Below, piece by piece: positions 7,566-16,639 of a stretch of DNA of 64,000 nucleotides. Source of the DNA: Actinomycetota bacterium (GTDB lineage Bacteria > Actinomycetota > Thermoleophilia > Miltoncostaeales > Miltoncostaeaceae); contig VGCE01000009.1 of NCBI GenBank assembly GCA_016870155.1, positions 1 to 64,000 on the forward strand, written 5' to 3'. The first letter of the stretch is position 1; each line of letters starts with the position of its first letter. The position numbers and the translations under genes are program-made. The notes beneath the pieces were generated by a model that saw only the letters and a list, made by a program, of their open reading frames with translations, did not search any database and had not been told where the DNA came from.

Positions 7566-9227
7566 CTAGCGCCGGCGCGTTGCCGTGATGGTGCGGGTGG
7601 TGCTCACCGCGGCGCCGGCCGACGGGGTGAAGGTGGTGACCACCCGCAACTTCAGCGCGCCCTTGCGCAGGGCCGCGCGACCACGGGTGCCGAGATTGCA
7701 CGCGATGGGCGCGGTGCCGGCGGCGCTGACCACGCGGGTCACGCGGCAGCGGGTGATGCGCTTGCTCCCTCGGGCCGTGCTGGCCACCTGCAGGATGCTG
7801 CCCGCACCCGACACCGCCACCCTGCTGGTGATGCGCACGCGCGTCGGGGTGATGATCACCTTGGGGCCCGCCACGCGCACCGTGGCAGCTGCGGGCGATG
7901 GGCTGGAGGTCGGCGTCAGGGTGGAAGACGGAATCGGGGTCGGGAAGGGCACGGCCTCCGGCGCCACAGGCGTAACGGGGCCGGAGGGCGCGGAGGCAGC
8001 CGTCTGCCAGGCGTTCAGCACCGCCTTCGCCGTGAACGTGTAGGCGGTGCCGTTGGTGAGGCCCGTCACCTGGCACGAGGTGGCGGGCACGGTCACGGTG
8101 CAGGTGCGCGAGGGGTCCTCCACCGCGGTCACGGTGTACGAGGTGGGCACGCCGTAGCGCTTGTCCGCCGGATTGGCGGGCACCGTCACCGTGGCGGCGG
8201 CCGTGCTCGCGACGGCAGTGGGGGCCGACGGTGCGGCGGGGGGCGCCGGGGCGATCTCGCCGGCGGTGCCGGTGATCTTGATCACGTTGTTGCCGCTGTA
8301 GTTGGCCACGTACAGGCGGCCGTCGGCGTCGATGGTGATGTCCTGCGGGGCGTTGAGCGGAGCGCCGCTTGCCAAGGTGGATGCCACGCCGCCCGCCGTG
8401 ACCTTGGTGACGCTCGCGTTACCCACGTTGGCCGTGTAGATGTTGCCCGCTGAGTCGAGCACGAGCCCCTGGGGGTTGACCGCGCCCGCGAGGGTGACGT
8501 GGGTCACCGATCCCGCCGGGCTGACCTGGCTCACGGTGTCAGGACCCTCATTGGTCGTGTACACGTTGCCGGCCCAATCGGTGGTCACGGACTCCGGGTC
8601 GGCGCCCGCGCCCAGGCTCACGGGCCAAGGGGCACCCGCGGGCGTGCCCAGTGAGGTGAACTTCGACACCGAATCGCCGATGACGTTCGCCGTGAAGAGG
8701 TTGCCCACAAGGTCGAGGGCCACGTCTTGGGGGTTGCCGCCCGTGGCGGCCGTGGCGAAGGGGTTGGTCACAGCGCCGGCGGCGCTGATGCGGGTGATGG
8801 AGTGGCCGTTCACGCCATTCAGGTTGGCGGTGTACGCATTTCCCGCCGCATCCACAGTCAGGCCCAGCGGGCCGGGCTGGGTGGTGAATGTGCCCACAAC
8901 CGCCCCGGCGGGGCTCACCTTGCTCACGTTGTCCGAGTTGGAGTTGCTGGCGTACACGTTGCCGGACGGATCGATGCCGATGCCCCATGGTCCGTTACCC
9001 ACCGTCACCGGCCACGGGGCGGCCGCCGCCCCGCCGGCGACGAGGATCTTGCTCACCGAGTTGGAAGCCCAGTTCGTGGTGTAGGCATTGCCCTGGGCAT
9101 CGAGGGCCACGGAGGTGGGGTTCGTGCCGGTGCTGCCCAGCGACGACACCACCACGGCGCCGTTCGCCGCCCCCGCGAGGACGAGGGCGCCGGATACGGC
9201 GACTGCGAGGCAGGCAGACGGCTTCAT
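7566..9227 (-). CDS. Secreted NHL/Vgb-type beta-propeller with fibronectin-like domain
   Basis: 553 residues. A signal peptide (CLAVAVSGALVLAGAANGA) is followed by about seven ~40-residue repeats bearing phrases such as VALDAQGNAYTTN, IGIDPSGNVYASN and ITIDADGRLYVAN, the blades of an NHL or virginiamycin-B-lyase-like propeller. Residues ~345-425 look like a fibronectin type III domain, then comes a Pro/Thr/Ser linker and a basic beta-rich tail. The start follows 13 bases after the pentapeptide gene, so the two are likely cotranscribed. Its role is unknown; propellers of this kind bind ligands rather than catalyse. Confidence 0.8.
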   Translation of the reverse strand: MKPSACLAVAVSGALVLAGAANGAVVVSSLGSTGTNPTSVALDAQGNAYTTNWASNSVSKILVAGGAAAAPWPVTVGNGPWGIGIDPSGNVYASNSNSDNVSKVSPAGAVVGTFTTQPGPLGLTVDAAGNAYTANLNGVNGHSITRISAAGAVTNPFATAATGGNPQDVALDLVGNLFTANVIGDSVSKFTSLGTPAGAPWPVSLGAGADPESVTTDWAGNVYTTNEGPDTVSQVSPAGSVTHVTLAGAVNPQGLVLDSAGNIYTANVGNASVTKVTAGGVASTLASGAPLNAPQDITIDADGRLYVANYSGNNVIKITGTAGEIAPAPPAAPSAPTAVASTAAATVTVPANPADKRYGVPTSYTVTAVEDPSRTCTVTVPATSCQVTGLTNGTAYTFTAKAVLNAWQTAASAPSGPVTPVAPEAVPFPTPIPSSTLTPTSSPSPAAATVRVAGPKVIITPTRVRITSRVAVSGAGSILQVASTARGSKRITRCRVTRVVSAAGTAPIACNLGTRGRAALRKGALKLRVVTTFTPSAGAAVSTTRTITATRRR

Positions 9228-9240
9228 AGGGGCTGCCCCG

Positions 9241-10476
9241 TCACCACCTCAGGCCCGGGAGCGGGGGCTGCATGGCCGCGGACAGCATCGCCACGCGCGG
9301 AAAGCAGCTGGCCCACTCGTTGGTGACCACCCCGGGCGAGCAGGTGACATCCGTGCCGGTCGATCCCACGCCCCAGGCCGAGGGGAACCCGACCGCCCCC
9401 GCACTCGGGTTCATCATCACCCCGAAGTGCGCCCAGGCACCGGTGAAGTTGGCGCCCGCCATGTTGGTGTTGCTCATGTCCACGCCCCCGCGCAGCGCGG
9501 CGTTGGTGAAGTTGGCGTTCACGAAGCTCGCGCTGGGGAAGGAGCCGCCCTGGAATCTGGCTCCGGTCAGGTTGGCCCCGGCGAAGCTGGCGTTCTGCCC
9601 GTTGGCGTAGACGAAGGTGGCGTCGGTGAGGTTGACATCGCTGAAGTTGGCCCACGAGATGTCAGTGTAGGGCGAGATGGTGGCGCCCGTGAGGTCGGCG
9701 CCGCGGAAGTCGGCGCCCCACCAGCCGCCGCCGGTGTACGGGTTGCCCGAGAGCGTGACGCCCGGCCCCACGAACTGGCCGTTGGTGATGATCCAGCCCG
9801 TGGGCAGCTGCTGCGGGTAGGTGTCGGGGCTGCCCTGGATTCCCGAGAGGTTCGCGCCGGCCATGAACCCGCAGCCGAAGTCGGTGCCGGCCACGGTGGC
9901 GCCCTTCCAGGTGGTGTCGTCGAGGTTGGCCCCGATGAAGTTCGACCCGCTGAGGTTGGCATTGGTGAAGTTGGCGCCCTGGGCGTCGGCCATGGTGTAG
10001 TCGGCGCTGGCGAGGTTGCCCCCGGTGAAGTTGGCGCCCTCCATGTAGTACTGAAGGTTCATGGGGCTGGAGTACGGGCAGCCGGACGCCGCGCCATTGG
10101 CCCGCTGGCCGGCGCCGGGGCCGCGGAAGCGGCTGCCGCGGAGGTCGGCCTTGGTGAAGTCGGCCCGGCGCAGGATGGCCCCGCGCAGGTCGGCATTGCG
10201 CATGCGCACACCGCGCAGCTTGGCCCCGGTGAGGTCGGCGCCGCGCAGGTCGGCCCGGTGCAGGGTGGCCCGGCGGAGGTCGGTGCCGCGAAGGTTCTTG
10301 CCGCGCAGGTTCTTGCCGCGAAGGTCGTGGCCGCGCAGGTCGTGCCCGGCGCACGAGGCGCCCGGGGACGCCGTGCACTTCGGCGGCTCCGTGAGGCCCG
10401 CGAATGCGGGTGAGGCGAGCAGGGTGGTGGGGGCCAGCGCGGCGGCACCGGCGACGAGGATTCGGAGGGAGATCAT
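9241..10476 (-). CDS. Secreted pentapeptide-repeat protein
   Basis: 411 residues with a signal peptide (ILVAGAAALAPTTLLASPAFA). Residues ~45-130 and ~165-350 are runs of A(D/N)LxG-type pentapeptides such as LRGKNLRGTDLRRATLHRAD, which fold as a right-handed quadrilateral beta-helix. Secreted members have no settled function; cytoplasmic ones such as MfpA mimic DNA. The C-terminal ~60 residues lack repeats. Cysteines near residues 35 and 42 could form a disulfide. It is the first gene of a likely two-gene unit with the propeller at 7566. Confidence 0.85.
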   Translation of the reverse strand: MISLRILVAGAAALAPTTLLASPAFAGLTEPPKCTASPGASCAGHDLRGHDLRGKNLRGKNLRGTDLRRATLHRADLRGADLTGAKLRGVRMRNADLRGAILRRADFTKADLRGSRFRGPGAGQRANGAASGCPYSSPMNLQYYMEGANFTGGNLASADYTMADAQGANFTNANLSGSNFIGANLDDTTWKGATVAGTDFGCGFMAGANLSGIQGSPDTYPQQLPTGWIITNGQFVGPGVTLSGNPYTGGGWWGADFRGADLTGATISPYTDISWANFSDVNLTDATFVYANGQNASFAGANLTGARFQGGSFPSASFVNANFTNAALRGGVDMSNTNMAGANFTGAWAHFGVMMNPSAGAVGFPSAWGVGSTGTDVTCSPGVVTNEWASCFPRVAMLSAAMQPPLPGLRW

Positions 10477-10483
10477 GGCGGGC

Positions 10484-10489
10484 AGGCTA
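10484..10489 (-). promoter_or_regulatory. -10 hexamer TAGCCT, leaderless start
   Basis: TAGCCT on the minus strand ends 7 bases before the ATG at 10476. No ribosome site is present. Confidence 0.45.
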
Positions 10490-10536
10490 GCCCGCGGGGC
10501 GGTCCCCCACCACGCATGCGGGTCTAGGCATCTCGC

Positions 10537-11073
10537 ATGCGCCCCCGCGCTGCACTCATCCTCGCGGTTCCCCTCACCCTGTTGGCCGGCGTCGTTGCGG
10601 TGGCGGCCGAGTGGAGCCTGCCGGCGGTCACCCTGTCGCAGGAGGGGATGCCCGCCGTGACGCCGACCGTGGTGGTCGATGGCGCGGGCGTGGCCACGGC
10701 CCTGTGGGAGCCCGACATCGGAGGAGGCGTGGAGGGGCCCATTCGGTCATCGCGCCTCACGAACGGCGAATGGGGTGCACCGGCAAACGCCTCTGCCCGC
10801 GGCAGCCTGGTAACCGCCCCGTCGGCTGCGGTCAATGCGTCGGGCATCGTGACGGCGGCGTGGGCGCGTCTGGAGGGATCTGAGCGAATCCTGCAGGCCG
10901 CCCGGTTCGCGAATGGTGCATGGGGGCCAACCGCAGACATCGCCACCGCCAACACCAGCGGTGGCGCCGCCTATCCGCAGGCCGCGGTCGACGGCTCGGG
11001 CATGGTGACGGCGGTGTGGATGGCGTGGAGTCGCTGCCGCTGCCGGTCGCCTAGTGCCAGCTGGTGCCGGTGA
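10537..11073 (+). CDS. Secreted repeat protein, probably truncated
   Basis: 178 residues with a signal peptide (ALILAVPLTLLAGVVAVAA). Three repeats of ~45 residues share the pattern VDGAGVATALWEPD, VNASGIVTAAWARLE and VDGSGMVTAVW, resembling sialidase-like or propeller blades. The protein stops soon after the third repeat in a Cys/Arg-rich tail (SRCRCRSPSASWCR) that looks out of frame. Such repeats normally build larger folds, so a frameshift or deletion near 11020 is likely. TAGGCA at 10525-10530, 6 bases before the ATG, is a weak leaderless promoter candidate. Confidence 0.5.
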   Translation: MRPRAALILAVPLTLLAGVVAVAAEWSLPAVTLSQEGMPAVTPTVVVDGAGVATALWEPDIGGGVEGPIRSSRLTNGEWGAPANASARGSLVTAPSAAVNASGIVTAAWARLEGSERILQAARFANGAWGPTADIATANTSGGAAYPQAAVDGSGMVTAVWMAWSRCRCRSPSASWCR

Positions 11074-11152
11074 GCGGCGCGCCGTGGCACGGGAAGCCTC
11101 CGGGGAGAAGCGGGCGACGCGCACATTGCTATCAGCGGCGCGGACCCCCCGA

Positions 11153-11173
11153 GTCGGGTTTCCTTATCCCGAC
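11153..11173. terminator. Possible bidirectional hairpin between convergent genes
   Basis: GTCGGG at 11153-11158 pairs with CCCGAC at 11168-11173 around an AT-richer 9-base loop, between two convergent genes. The stem is short. Confidence 0.3.
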
Positions 11174-11203
11174 CCGCGGGGCCCGGCCGGCGATTGCCTG
11201 GGG

Positions 11204-11719
11204 CTACTCGTGCCCGCCCGACATCATGGCGGCGTAGTCGGCCTCGAGCTGCTCGCGCTGCAGGCTCTTCACCTCGCGGTGCATCTTCTTGATGGCGCGC
11301 GAGAAGGCCTTGTCGATGGCCTTGTCCAGCTGCCAGTCACCGACCACCAGAAGGGCGACCTCGCCCGGCTCGAGGTACTCACCCAGCTCCTTGACGTCCT
11401 TACGGGACATCCCCTTGAGGAAGTGGCCGCCGAGGCCGCCTGCGAGCGCGCCGACCCCGGCGCTGGCGAGGATTGACGGCGGGAACAGGATGCCCACCAC
11501 GGCACCCAGCGCGGCGCCGCCCCATGCGCCCTTGCGCGTGGCGGTCTCATCCTTGTTCACGTGGATCTTGCCGTGGTCGTCACGACGGATCACGGCGGCG
11601 TCGAAGCTGCCGATCACCTTGGCTGCGTGGAGTTCCTTCACAACGTCGTAGTCGGCCTGGGCATCGGCCTCGTCGCCATAGACGGCGAGGAAGATGAATG
11701 TGCTGTCGTCATCGGCCAT
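11204..11719 (-). CDS. DUF1269-type stress-associated membrane protein
   Basis: 171 residues from ATG 11719, preceded by an AAGGAGG ribosome site that fixes the start. The N-terminal ferredoxin-like half (FIFLAVYGDEADAQADYD) and the central glycine-rich hydrophobic hairpin (GAALGAVVGILFPPSILASA) match the DUF1269 / general-stress membrane protein family. The C-terminal half (residues ~115-165) is charged and helical (DKAIDKAFSRAIKKMHREVK). The function is not established; related proteins are stress-induced. It stands alone, converging on the gene at 10537. Confidence 0.75.
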   Translation of the reverse strand: MADDDSTFIFLAVYGDEADAQADYDVVKELHAAKVIGSFDAAVIRRDDHGKIHVNKDETATRKGAWGGAALGAVVGILFPPSILASAGVGALAGGLGGHFLKGMSRKDVKELGEYLEPGEVALLVVGDWQLDKAIDKAFSRAIKKMHREVKSLQREQLEADYAAMMSGGHE

Positions 11720-11844
11720 GTGTGGCCTCCTTGTGCGTTCTACCTGCGGAACTGCGCAAACGACTTTAGTAGCAGCCGGGCGGCCACCCGGGCCGGGTTT
11801 CCCCACCGCTGCTCGGGCCGCCCTCCACCCGCAGGGCTACCTCG

Positions 11845-13443
11845 CTACCTGATGCGGAAGGCCTTGGACGTGTAGGTCAGCAGCTCGGTGCCCTTCCACC
11901 CCCCGGCCATCACCGACCACGCGCCGATGGGCAGCGAGATCGTGCAGCGCTGGCGGCGCACCATGCGGGGCTGCTTGCCCTTCTTCGTGGTGGCCGCCTC
12001 CACCCTCACGGCCACGCAGCGGCCCGAGCGCGTGTTGGCATCCGGTCGGTAGGCATTGGGCCCCGACGTGAGCAGTGCCGTCATGCGGTAGCCGCTGACG
12101 CCGACCCTGGGGGTGACGAGGGCCGTGACCGTGGCCTTCTTGCGCTTGGTCTTGGTGCGCGACCACGTGACCGTGAGCTTCGGCAGGGAAGCCACCTGGA
12201 CGGCGGCCGCGGTGGATGCCTGCGAGGGGCCGTTGAGGCTGGTGGCGGTGACCGACGCGATGAGGAACTTGCCCACGTCGTCGCGGGTCACGGTGTAGGT
12301 GCTGGCTCTCTGCCCGCTGATGCCGGAGCACCCGGCGCCGGCGGCCGAGGAGCACCGCTGCCATGAGTACGCGTAGCCGGTGGGCACGTGGTTCCAGGTG
12401 CCGTTGGACACCGTGAGCACCTGGCCCACCTTCGGGGTGCCTGACACCACGGGGGCGGCCGTGCTGGACGGGGTGACACCCGTGAGCACCCGACCCACCT
12501 TGCTCCCGGGCCCGTCGACAAACCAGATGTTGCCGTCGGGACCACTGGCGATGGCCCCGGCCTCTGCGCCTGCGCGCGGGATGACGTATTCGGTGATCGT
12601 ACCCTGGGTGCTGATGCGCCCCACGCGGCCGGCGCCGGTCCCGAACCACAGCGCGCCGTCGGCGCCCGCGGTGAGCCCCACCCGAATGCCGAACGCCGTG
12701 GGGTTGGCGTAGGTCGTGGTCACGCCGCCGGTGGTGACGCGCGCGATCTGGTTGGCGTCGCGCAGCACCACCCACAGGTTTGAGTCGGGACCGGCGGCGA
12801 TGGCAGTGGGTCGTGCTGCTGCCGTGAGATCGGCGACCGTCGAGGTGACACCCGTCGTCGTGGTTCGCGCCACGGGGCCGGCGGTGTCCACGGACCAGAG
12901 GGCGTTCTGAGGTCCAGCGACGACGGACTCCACAAAAATGCCGCCCAACGGGAAGTCCGTGACCGCGCCGGCCATCGTGGACCTACTGATGGACGTGCCG
13001 TTGGCGAACCACATGTTTCCGTCGGGGCCCGAGGTGATGGGCATGGGACCTGCCGCACCAGGCAGCGAGGCCACGTCGGTGACCACGCCCTGGGTGGTGG
13101 CGCGTGCGAGCAGTGGCACCGGCGCAAATCGCTGCGTGAACCACATGTTCCCGTCGGGGCCCGCGGCGATGGCCTCCGTCCCGGCGTTGGGCGTGATGCC
13201 TGCGGTAAGTTGCGAGTACGAGCCAGCGGGCGTGACCCTGCCGATCGCGCTCGCGCCAATGCCGGGGCCGAGGTCGGTGTACTGGGCAATCCACAGGTTG
13301 CCGTCCGGCCCGTTCGCGATGGCCATGGGACGTGGCCCGCCCACGTCGAACTCAGTGATATCGCCCACCGCAGCAGAGCCGGCCGTGGGGATGGTGAGGG
13401 CGCTCGCGAGGGCGAGGGCCAAGGCGTGGCGGCGCACGGGCAT
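11845..13443 (-). CDS. Secreted Vgb-like beta-propeller protein
   Basis: 532 residues with a signal peptide (LALALASALTIPTAGSAAV). Residues ~25-310 contain about seven blades marked by GPDGNLWIAQ, GPDGNMWFTQ and GADGALWFGT, the signature of virginiamycin B lyase and similar streptogramin-lyase-like propellers. Because it is exported and extended, a lyase role is doubtful. Residues ~320-410 form an Ig-like domain (VGQVLTVSNGTW, YSWQRCSS), followed by a basic beta-rich tail. The weak hexamer TACTGC lies 6 bases before the ATG. It belongs to the same kind of surface protein as those at 7566 and 49529. Confidence 0.8.
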   Translation of the reverse strand: MPVRRHALALALASALTIPTAGSAAVGDITEFDVGGPRPMAIANGPDGNLWIAQYTDLGPGIGASAIGRVTPAGSYSQLTAGITPNAGTEAIAAGPDGNMWFTQRFAPVPLLARATTQGVVTDVASLPGAAGPMPITSGPDGNMWFANGTSISRSTMAGAVTDFPLGGIFVESVVAGPQNALWSVDTAGPVARTTTTGVTSTVADLTAAARPTAIAAGPDSNLWVVLRDANQIARVTTGGVTTTYANPTAFGIRVGLTAGADGALWFGTGAGRVGRISTQGTITEYVIPRAGAEAGAIASGPDGNIWFVDGPGSKVGRVLTGVTPSSTAAPVVSGTPKVGQVLTVSNGTWNHVPTGYAYSWQRCSSAAGAGCSGISGQRASTYTVTRDDVGKFLIASVTATSLNGPSQASTAAAVQVASLPKLTVTWSRTKTKRKKATVTALVTPRVGVSGYRMTALLTSGPNAYRPDANTRSGRCVAVRVEAATTKKGKQPRMVRRQRCTISLPIGAWSVMAGGWKGTELLTYTSKAFRIR

Positions 13444-13525
13444 GAGTCAGCAGTACTCCCCGGCGCTGTTGGATCCTCCCGAGATGGTCGACTCATGCCG
13501 CATCGCGGTCAGGCACGCTGAGGTC

Positions 13526-14287
13526 ATGACGACGCCTGCCCGCTCGATGCTTCTGACCGCCACGGTCCTTGCCAGCGCGGTGGCTGGCACTGCATCCGCC
13601 GTCCCCTCCCCATCGCGGCCTACTCGCTGGCCTCGCCCACCTCAGTGGCGCAGTCGGGCCTGGTGGCGCGCGCGGTGGTTCCCGCCGGGTCGTCGTGCCC
13701 ATCGCTGGTGGTGGACGGCCGAGCGTTCGCCATTTCGTGGCGCAAGCCAGCGCCCAACACCGGCAATGCCTTCGCGTCGGTGATGGTGTGCAACCGGGTG
13801 GTGCCGCCGGGCGCGCTGGCGGCATCGGCGGGCGGCCTGCCCATCCCCGCCGCCATGCCCGCGGCGGTACAGCGCATCGGCATCTTTGACGACAGCGGCT
13901 GCCGCGTGCTCACCGGGGATGTCACGCAGGATTGCTCCGACGACCGCGCGCGGCCGCTCGCACGCATCTCGCAGCGGGTGGCCGCTTCACGCCCCGACGT
14001 GGTGCTGGTGCCGGGCGACTTCTTCTACCGCGAGAGCGCCTGCCCGCCCACCACGCAAGCACTGTGCGCCAGCGCCGGGGCCCGGCGGCACGCTCACCGC
14101 ACCCGAGGTGGCCACCGCGCCCTACCCCACGCCCACCAGCAGCCGGACCCTCGCCGAATTCGGCTACGCCGTGGCGCAGCCCGGGCGCCGGCAGGGGCGC
14201 TGGGCCATTCGCCTTCGCGACATGGACGGCCGCATGCAGGCGGCCTGCGGCCTGGCTGCCACCACGCTCGCCTGCACGCCGCAGTAG
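13526..14287 (+). pseudogene. Broken secreted metallophosphoesterase
   Basis: A signal peptide starts at ATG 13526 (MLLTATVLASAVAGTASA). The frame then shifts at the C-run 13603-13606 into IAAYSLASPTSVAQSGL, continuing through IGIFDDSGCRVLTG and ASRPDVVLVPGDFFYRESAC, which resemble the metal-binding start of calcineurin-like phosphoesterases. Near 14071-14085 it shifts back to the first frame and jumps to a C-terminal piece (LAEFGYAVAQP, then ending ACTPQ). The GNH(D/E) box and later metal-binding histidines are absent, so an internal segment is deleted as well. Restoring both frames would still leave no complete active site. Confidence 0.65.
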
Positions 14288-14358
14288 CCGTCAGCATGCA
14301 CCACGGACCTGTCGGGCCGGTAGCCTGACCTCGTCAGCAATCGCAGGGAGAGCGATCG

Positions 14359-14868
14359 ATGGGCGAGTCAGAGCGCAAGCCGGTTCCGGGGGGCCTGAGC
14401 ACCAGCCTCGGAAGGGCCGCCGTGGCCGACCCCGCAGCCAACCCGTGGGGGGCCCTCGTGGTGGGGCTCGGTGGCACGCAGGCCGAGGGCGTGGAGGCCA
14501 TGTGCTGGTTCGCCGATGGGAACGCGCTCGTGAGCGCGCTGGCCATGGAGATCCCGCTCTGGAACGTGAACCCGGCCGATGCGGAGGACGCCCATCGGGC
14601 GCGCGAGCTGGCCAGCATGGGCCAGCGCATCGTGGCGGGAGGCGGCGCCGGCGAGGAGACCTTCGCCTACTCGGCCCCCGCCGTGAAGCACCTGCTGCAG
14701 CAGGACGCCGACGTCCGGTGGCTGGGCAAGCTGGACGACCTCATGACCGGCGAGGATGCCCTGGCCGTGGAGCTGCGGGCGGCATTCACCTCGGACGACG
14801 GCGCGGATCCCGTTGCCGAGCCCGAGCGCGGGGACTTCATCACCTTCGTTCGCGAGCGCTACTCGTAG
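14359..14868 (+). CDS. Conserved-looking protein of unknown function
   Basis: 169 residues from ATG 14359, preceded by an AGGGAGAG ribosome site. It has no signal peptide or membrane segment. The sequence is acidic and Ala/Gly-rich, with segments such as NPWGALVVGLGGTQAEGVEA and FAYSAPAVKHLLQQDADV. I do not recognise a domain. A TAGCCT hexamer upstream (about 14,323) could be its -10 element. It lies between the broken phosphoesterase and a convergent gene at 14926. Confidence 0.55.
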   Translation: MGESERKPVPGGLSTSLGRAAVADPAANPWGALVVGLGGTQAEGVEAMCWFADGNALVSALAMEIPLWNVNPADAEDAHRARELASMGQRIVAGGGAGEETFAYSAPAVKHLLQQDADVRWLGKLDDLMTGEDALAVELRAAFTSDDGADPVAEPERGDFITFVRERYS

Positions 14869-14925
14869 AGGGAGGGTGGTGCTGGACACCCTGCGCGCCC
14901 CGCATGCCCCGGGCCCGCGCGGGGG

Positions 14926-15774
14926 TCAGCCCACGAACCTCTGGAGCTCGGCCGCCACGATGAGCGTGGCGGCCTCGGTGGGGGTGAGCCCCTCCCCTGC
15001 CGCGAACGCCAGGATGCTGTCGGCAGTGATGGTGACGGGCAGCCCGCCCACCACGCCGGCGATGGCCTGGCGGCCGGGGTCCCACGCGATGGTGGAGAGC
15101 TCCTCCGGTATCGCCGCGGCGGCGATGTCATCCCAGAATCCCGGGGCCACGGCGATGATCGCCGTGACGCGGTCGATGACGTCCCCGGCGTAGTCCCACT
15201 CGCGCCACCAGCCGCCGCGCGAGGGGTGCACCCGCACGGCCTCCGACGCATCAAGCGGCCCGCGGTGGAGGTCGGGCGCGGCGGTCTCGCCCTTGGGCGC
15301 CTGCACGACGGCCACGGCGCACCCCGGGGCGATGATCTCCCAGCACGTGCTGCCGGGGTCGTCTTTGGCCTGGCGAAAGGCCCGGCGCCAGGCATCGCGC
15401 GCGCTGGGCCAACGGCCCCAGTCCCTGGCGATGGCCTCGCCATCGGCGTGGTGGCCGATCGCCACGCCGGCCCCCACGTCCGGCAGCCCTGCGCCCACTC
15501 GCGGCAGCAGCGCGGCCACGCCCGTGGCGCTCACCGCCAGGGTGGGCAGCGCGCGCTCGTCGGGCGTGATGGTGATGAAGGTACGCTCGGGGTCGGGGTC
15601 GCGGCTGGGCAGCGCCTGCGTACCGTTCTCGTGGATCTCCTCGATGAGCGCGTAGGGATCGCCGTCCAGCGGGAACGCCGCCTCGCCGCACGGGTGGATG
15701 TCGCCGGGGATGTCGGTGAGGTGCATCCACACCACGCCCCCCACGGCGAGGCCCTGCTCGGTGTGCAGGATCAC
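14926..15774 (-). CDS. Protein of unknown function, coupled to UspA
   Basis: 282 residues. The start overlaps the stop of the universal stress protein gene by 4 bases, so the two are translated together. It has no signal peptide or membrane helix. Two stretches, VGAGVAIGHHADGEAIARDW and AATLIVAAELQRFVG, are typical of a soluble alpha/beta protein. Trp and Asp are frequent. No catalytic motif was recognised. The coupling suggests a stress-related role, which is inference from position only. Confidence 0.6.
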   Translation of the reverse strand: MILHTEQGLAVGGVVWMHLTDIPGDIHPCGEAAFPLDGDPYALIEEIHENGTQALPSRDPDPERTFITITPDERALPTLAVSATGVAALLPRVGAGLPDVGAGVAIGHHADGEAIARDWGRWPSARDAWRRAFRQAKDDPGSTCWEIIAPGCAVAVVQAPKGETAAPDLHRGPLDASEAVRVHPSRGGWWREWDYAGDVIDRVTAIIAVAPGFWDDIAAAAIPEELSTIAWDPGRQAIAGVVGGLPVTITADSILAFAAGEGLTPTEAATLIVAAELQRFVG

Positions 15775-16589
15775 GCGTGCGGGCGGACGACCAACACGGA
15801 TGATGCCGCCTTGTGGGCCACGCGCTCCGACACGCTGCCGAGCGCCTTGGCGCCCTTCAGCCCGCGCGCGCCAAGCACGATGAGGTCCACGCCCTCGCCC
15901 ACCTTGGCGATGGCGTCGTGCGCGCGGCCGCGCAGCTGCTCCACGGGGATATCCCCGAGTGGGCCCGGTGCCACGGCGCCCTCGGGCACCCGCCCGGCCG
16001 TGACCACCCGCATCTGCGGGCGGCGACCTGCGGCCACCTCGATCTGCCGCGCGACTTCCAGCGCGTGGAGCGACGGCTCCGAGCCATCCACGGCCACGGC
16101 GATGGACCGCGGAAAGTCATCCTCATCAAATGGCGGTCGCGCCACCAGCACCGAGCTCTGGGCGTGGCGGATCATGTCGGTGGCGGTGCTCGAGAGCACC
16201 AGGCCGCTTACGCGACCTCCGCCGTGGCTTCCCAGCACCAGCACGCGGGTATCGCGCGAGGCCTCGATGAGCACGTCGTGCGTGGCGCCCTCGATCACCT
16301 CGCCGGTCACGTCCACGCCGTCGGGCACCTGCCTGCGACCGTCGGCCACCGCCTCGGCGGCGCGCTCGAGCAGGCGATCCTTGGCCAGGTGCTCACCGCC
16401 GCTTTTCACGACATCCTCTGCCGCCACCAGGCGCTGACCAGCCCAGGTGTTCATGGCGGCGAAGTACGGGTCGGCAACGGCGATGAGGCGCACAGAGCCC
16501 CCGGGGCTCACCAGACGTCCGGCCTGGCGCGCGGCCTCGAAGCCCGCGCGAGTGCCATCGATCGCTGCGGTGATTCGGCTGAGTGGCAT
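15771..16589 (-). CDS. Tandem universal stress protein (UspA family)
   Basis: 272 residues from ATG 16589 holding two Usp domains. The first (residues ~1-140) begins RITAAIDGTRAGFEAARQAG and ends VLVLGSHGGGRVSG. The second begins SIAVAVDGSEPSLHALEVAR and ends LIVLGARGLKGAKALGSVSE. The G-2x-G-9x-G(S/T) nucleotide-binding pattern is recognisable at the end of each domain (GSHGGGRVSGLVLSSTA), so it may bind ATP. The upstream in-frame Met at 16619 is rejected because no promoter or ribosome site supports it; CATCAT sits 6 bases before 16589. It is the first gene of a two-gene unit. Confidence 0.85.
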   Translation of the reverse strand: MPLSRITAAIDGTRAGFEAARQAGRLVSPGGSVRLIAVADPYFAAMNTWAGQRLVAAEDVVKSGGEHLAKDRLLERAAEAVADGRRQVPDGVDVTGEVIEGATHDVLIEASRDTRVLVLGSHGGGRVSGLVLSSTATDMIRHAQSSVLVARPPFDEDDFPRSIAVAVDGSEPSLHALEVARQIEVAAGRRPQMRVVTAGRVPEGAVAPGPLGDIPVEQLRGRAHDAIAKVGEGVDLIVLGARGLKGAKALGSVSERVAHKAASSVLVVRPHA

Positions 16590-16639
16590 GGGCGCATGAT
16601 GCCGCGCATCACGCGGCACGGCCCGGTGATCCGACCCGG

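Noticed and set aside
9088-10413. Long plus-strand frame opposite the pentapeptide gene with repeated GEVG-like units
   Set aside because: It mirrors the repeat structure of the minus-strand pentapeptide protein; the antisense of regular repeats yields a long open frame in GC-rich DNA. The minus strand has a signal peptide and family match.
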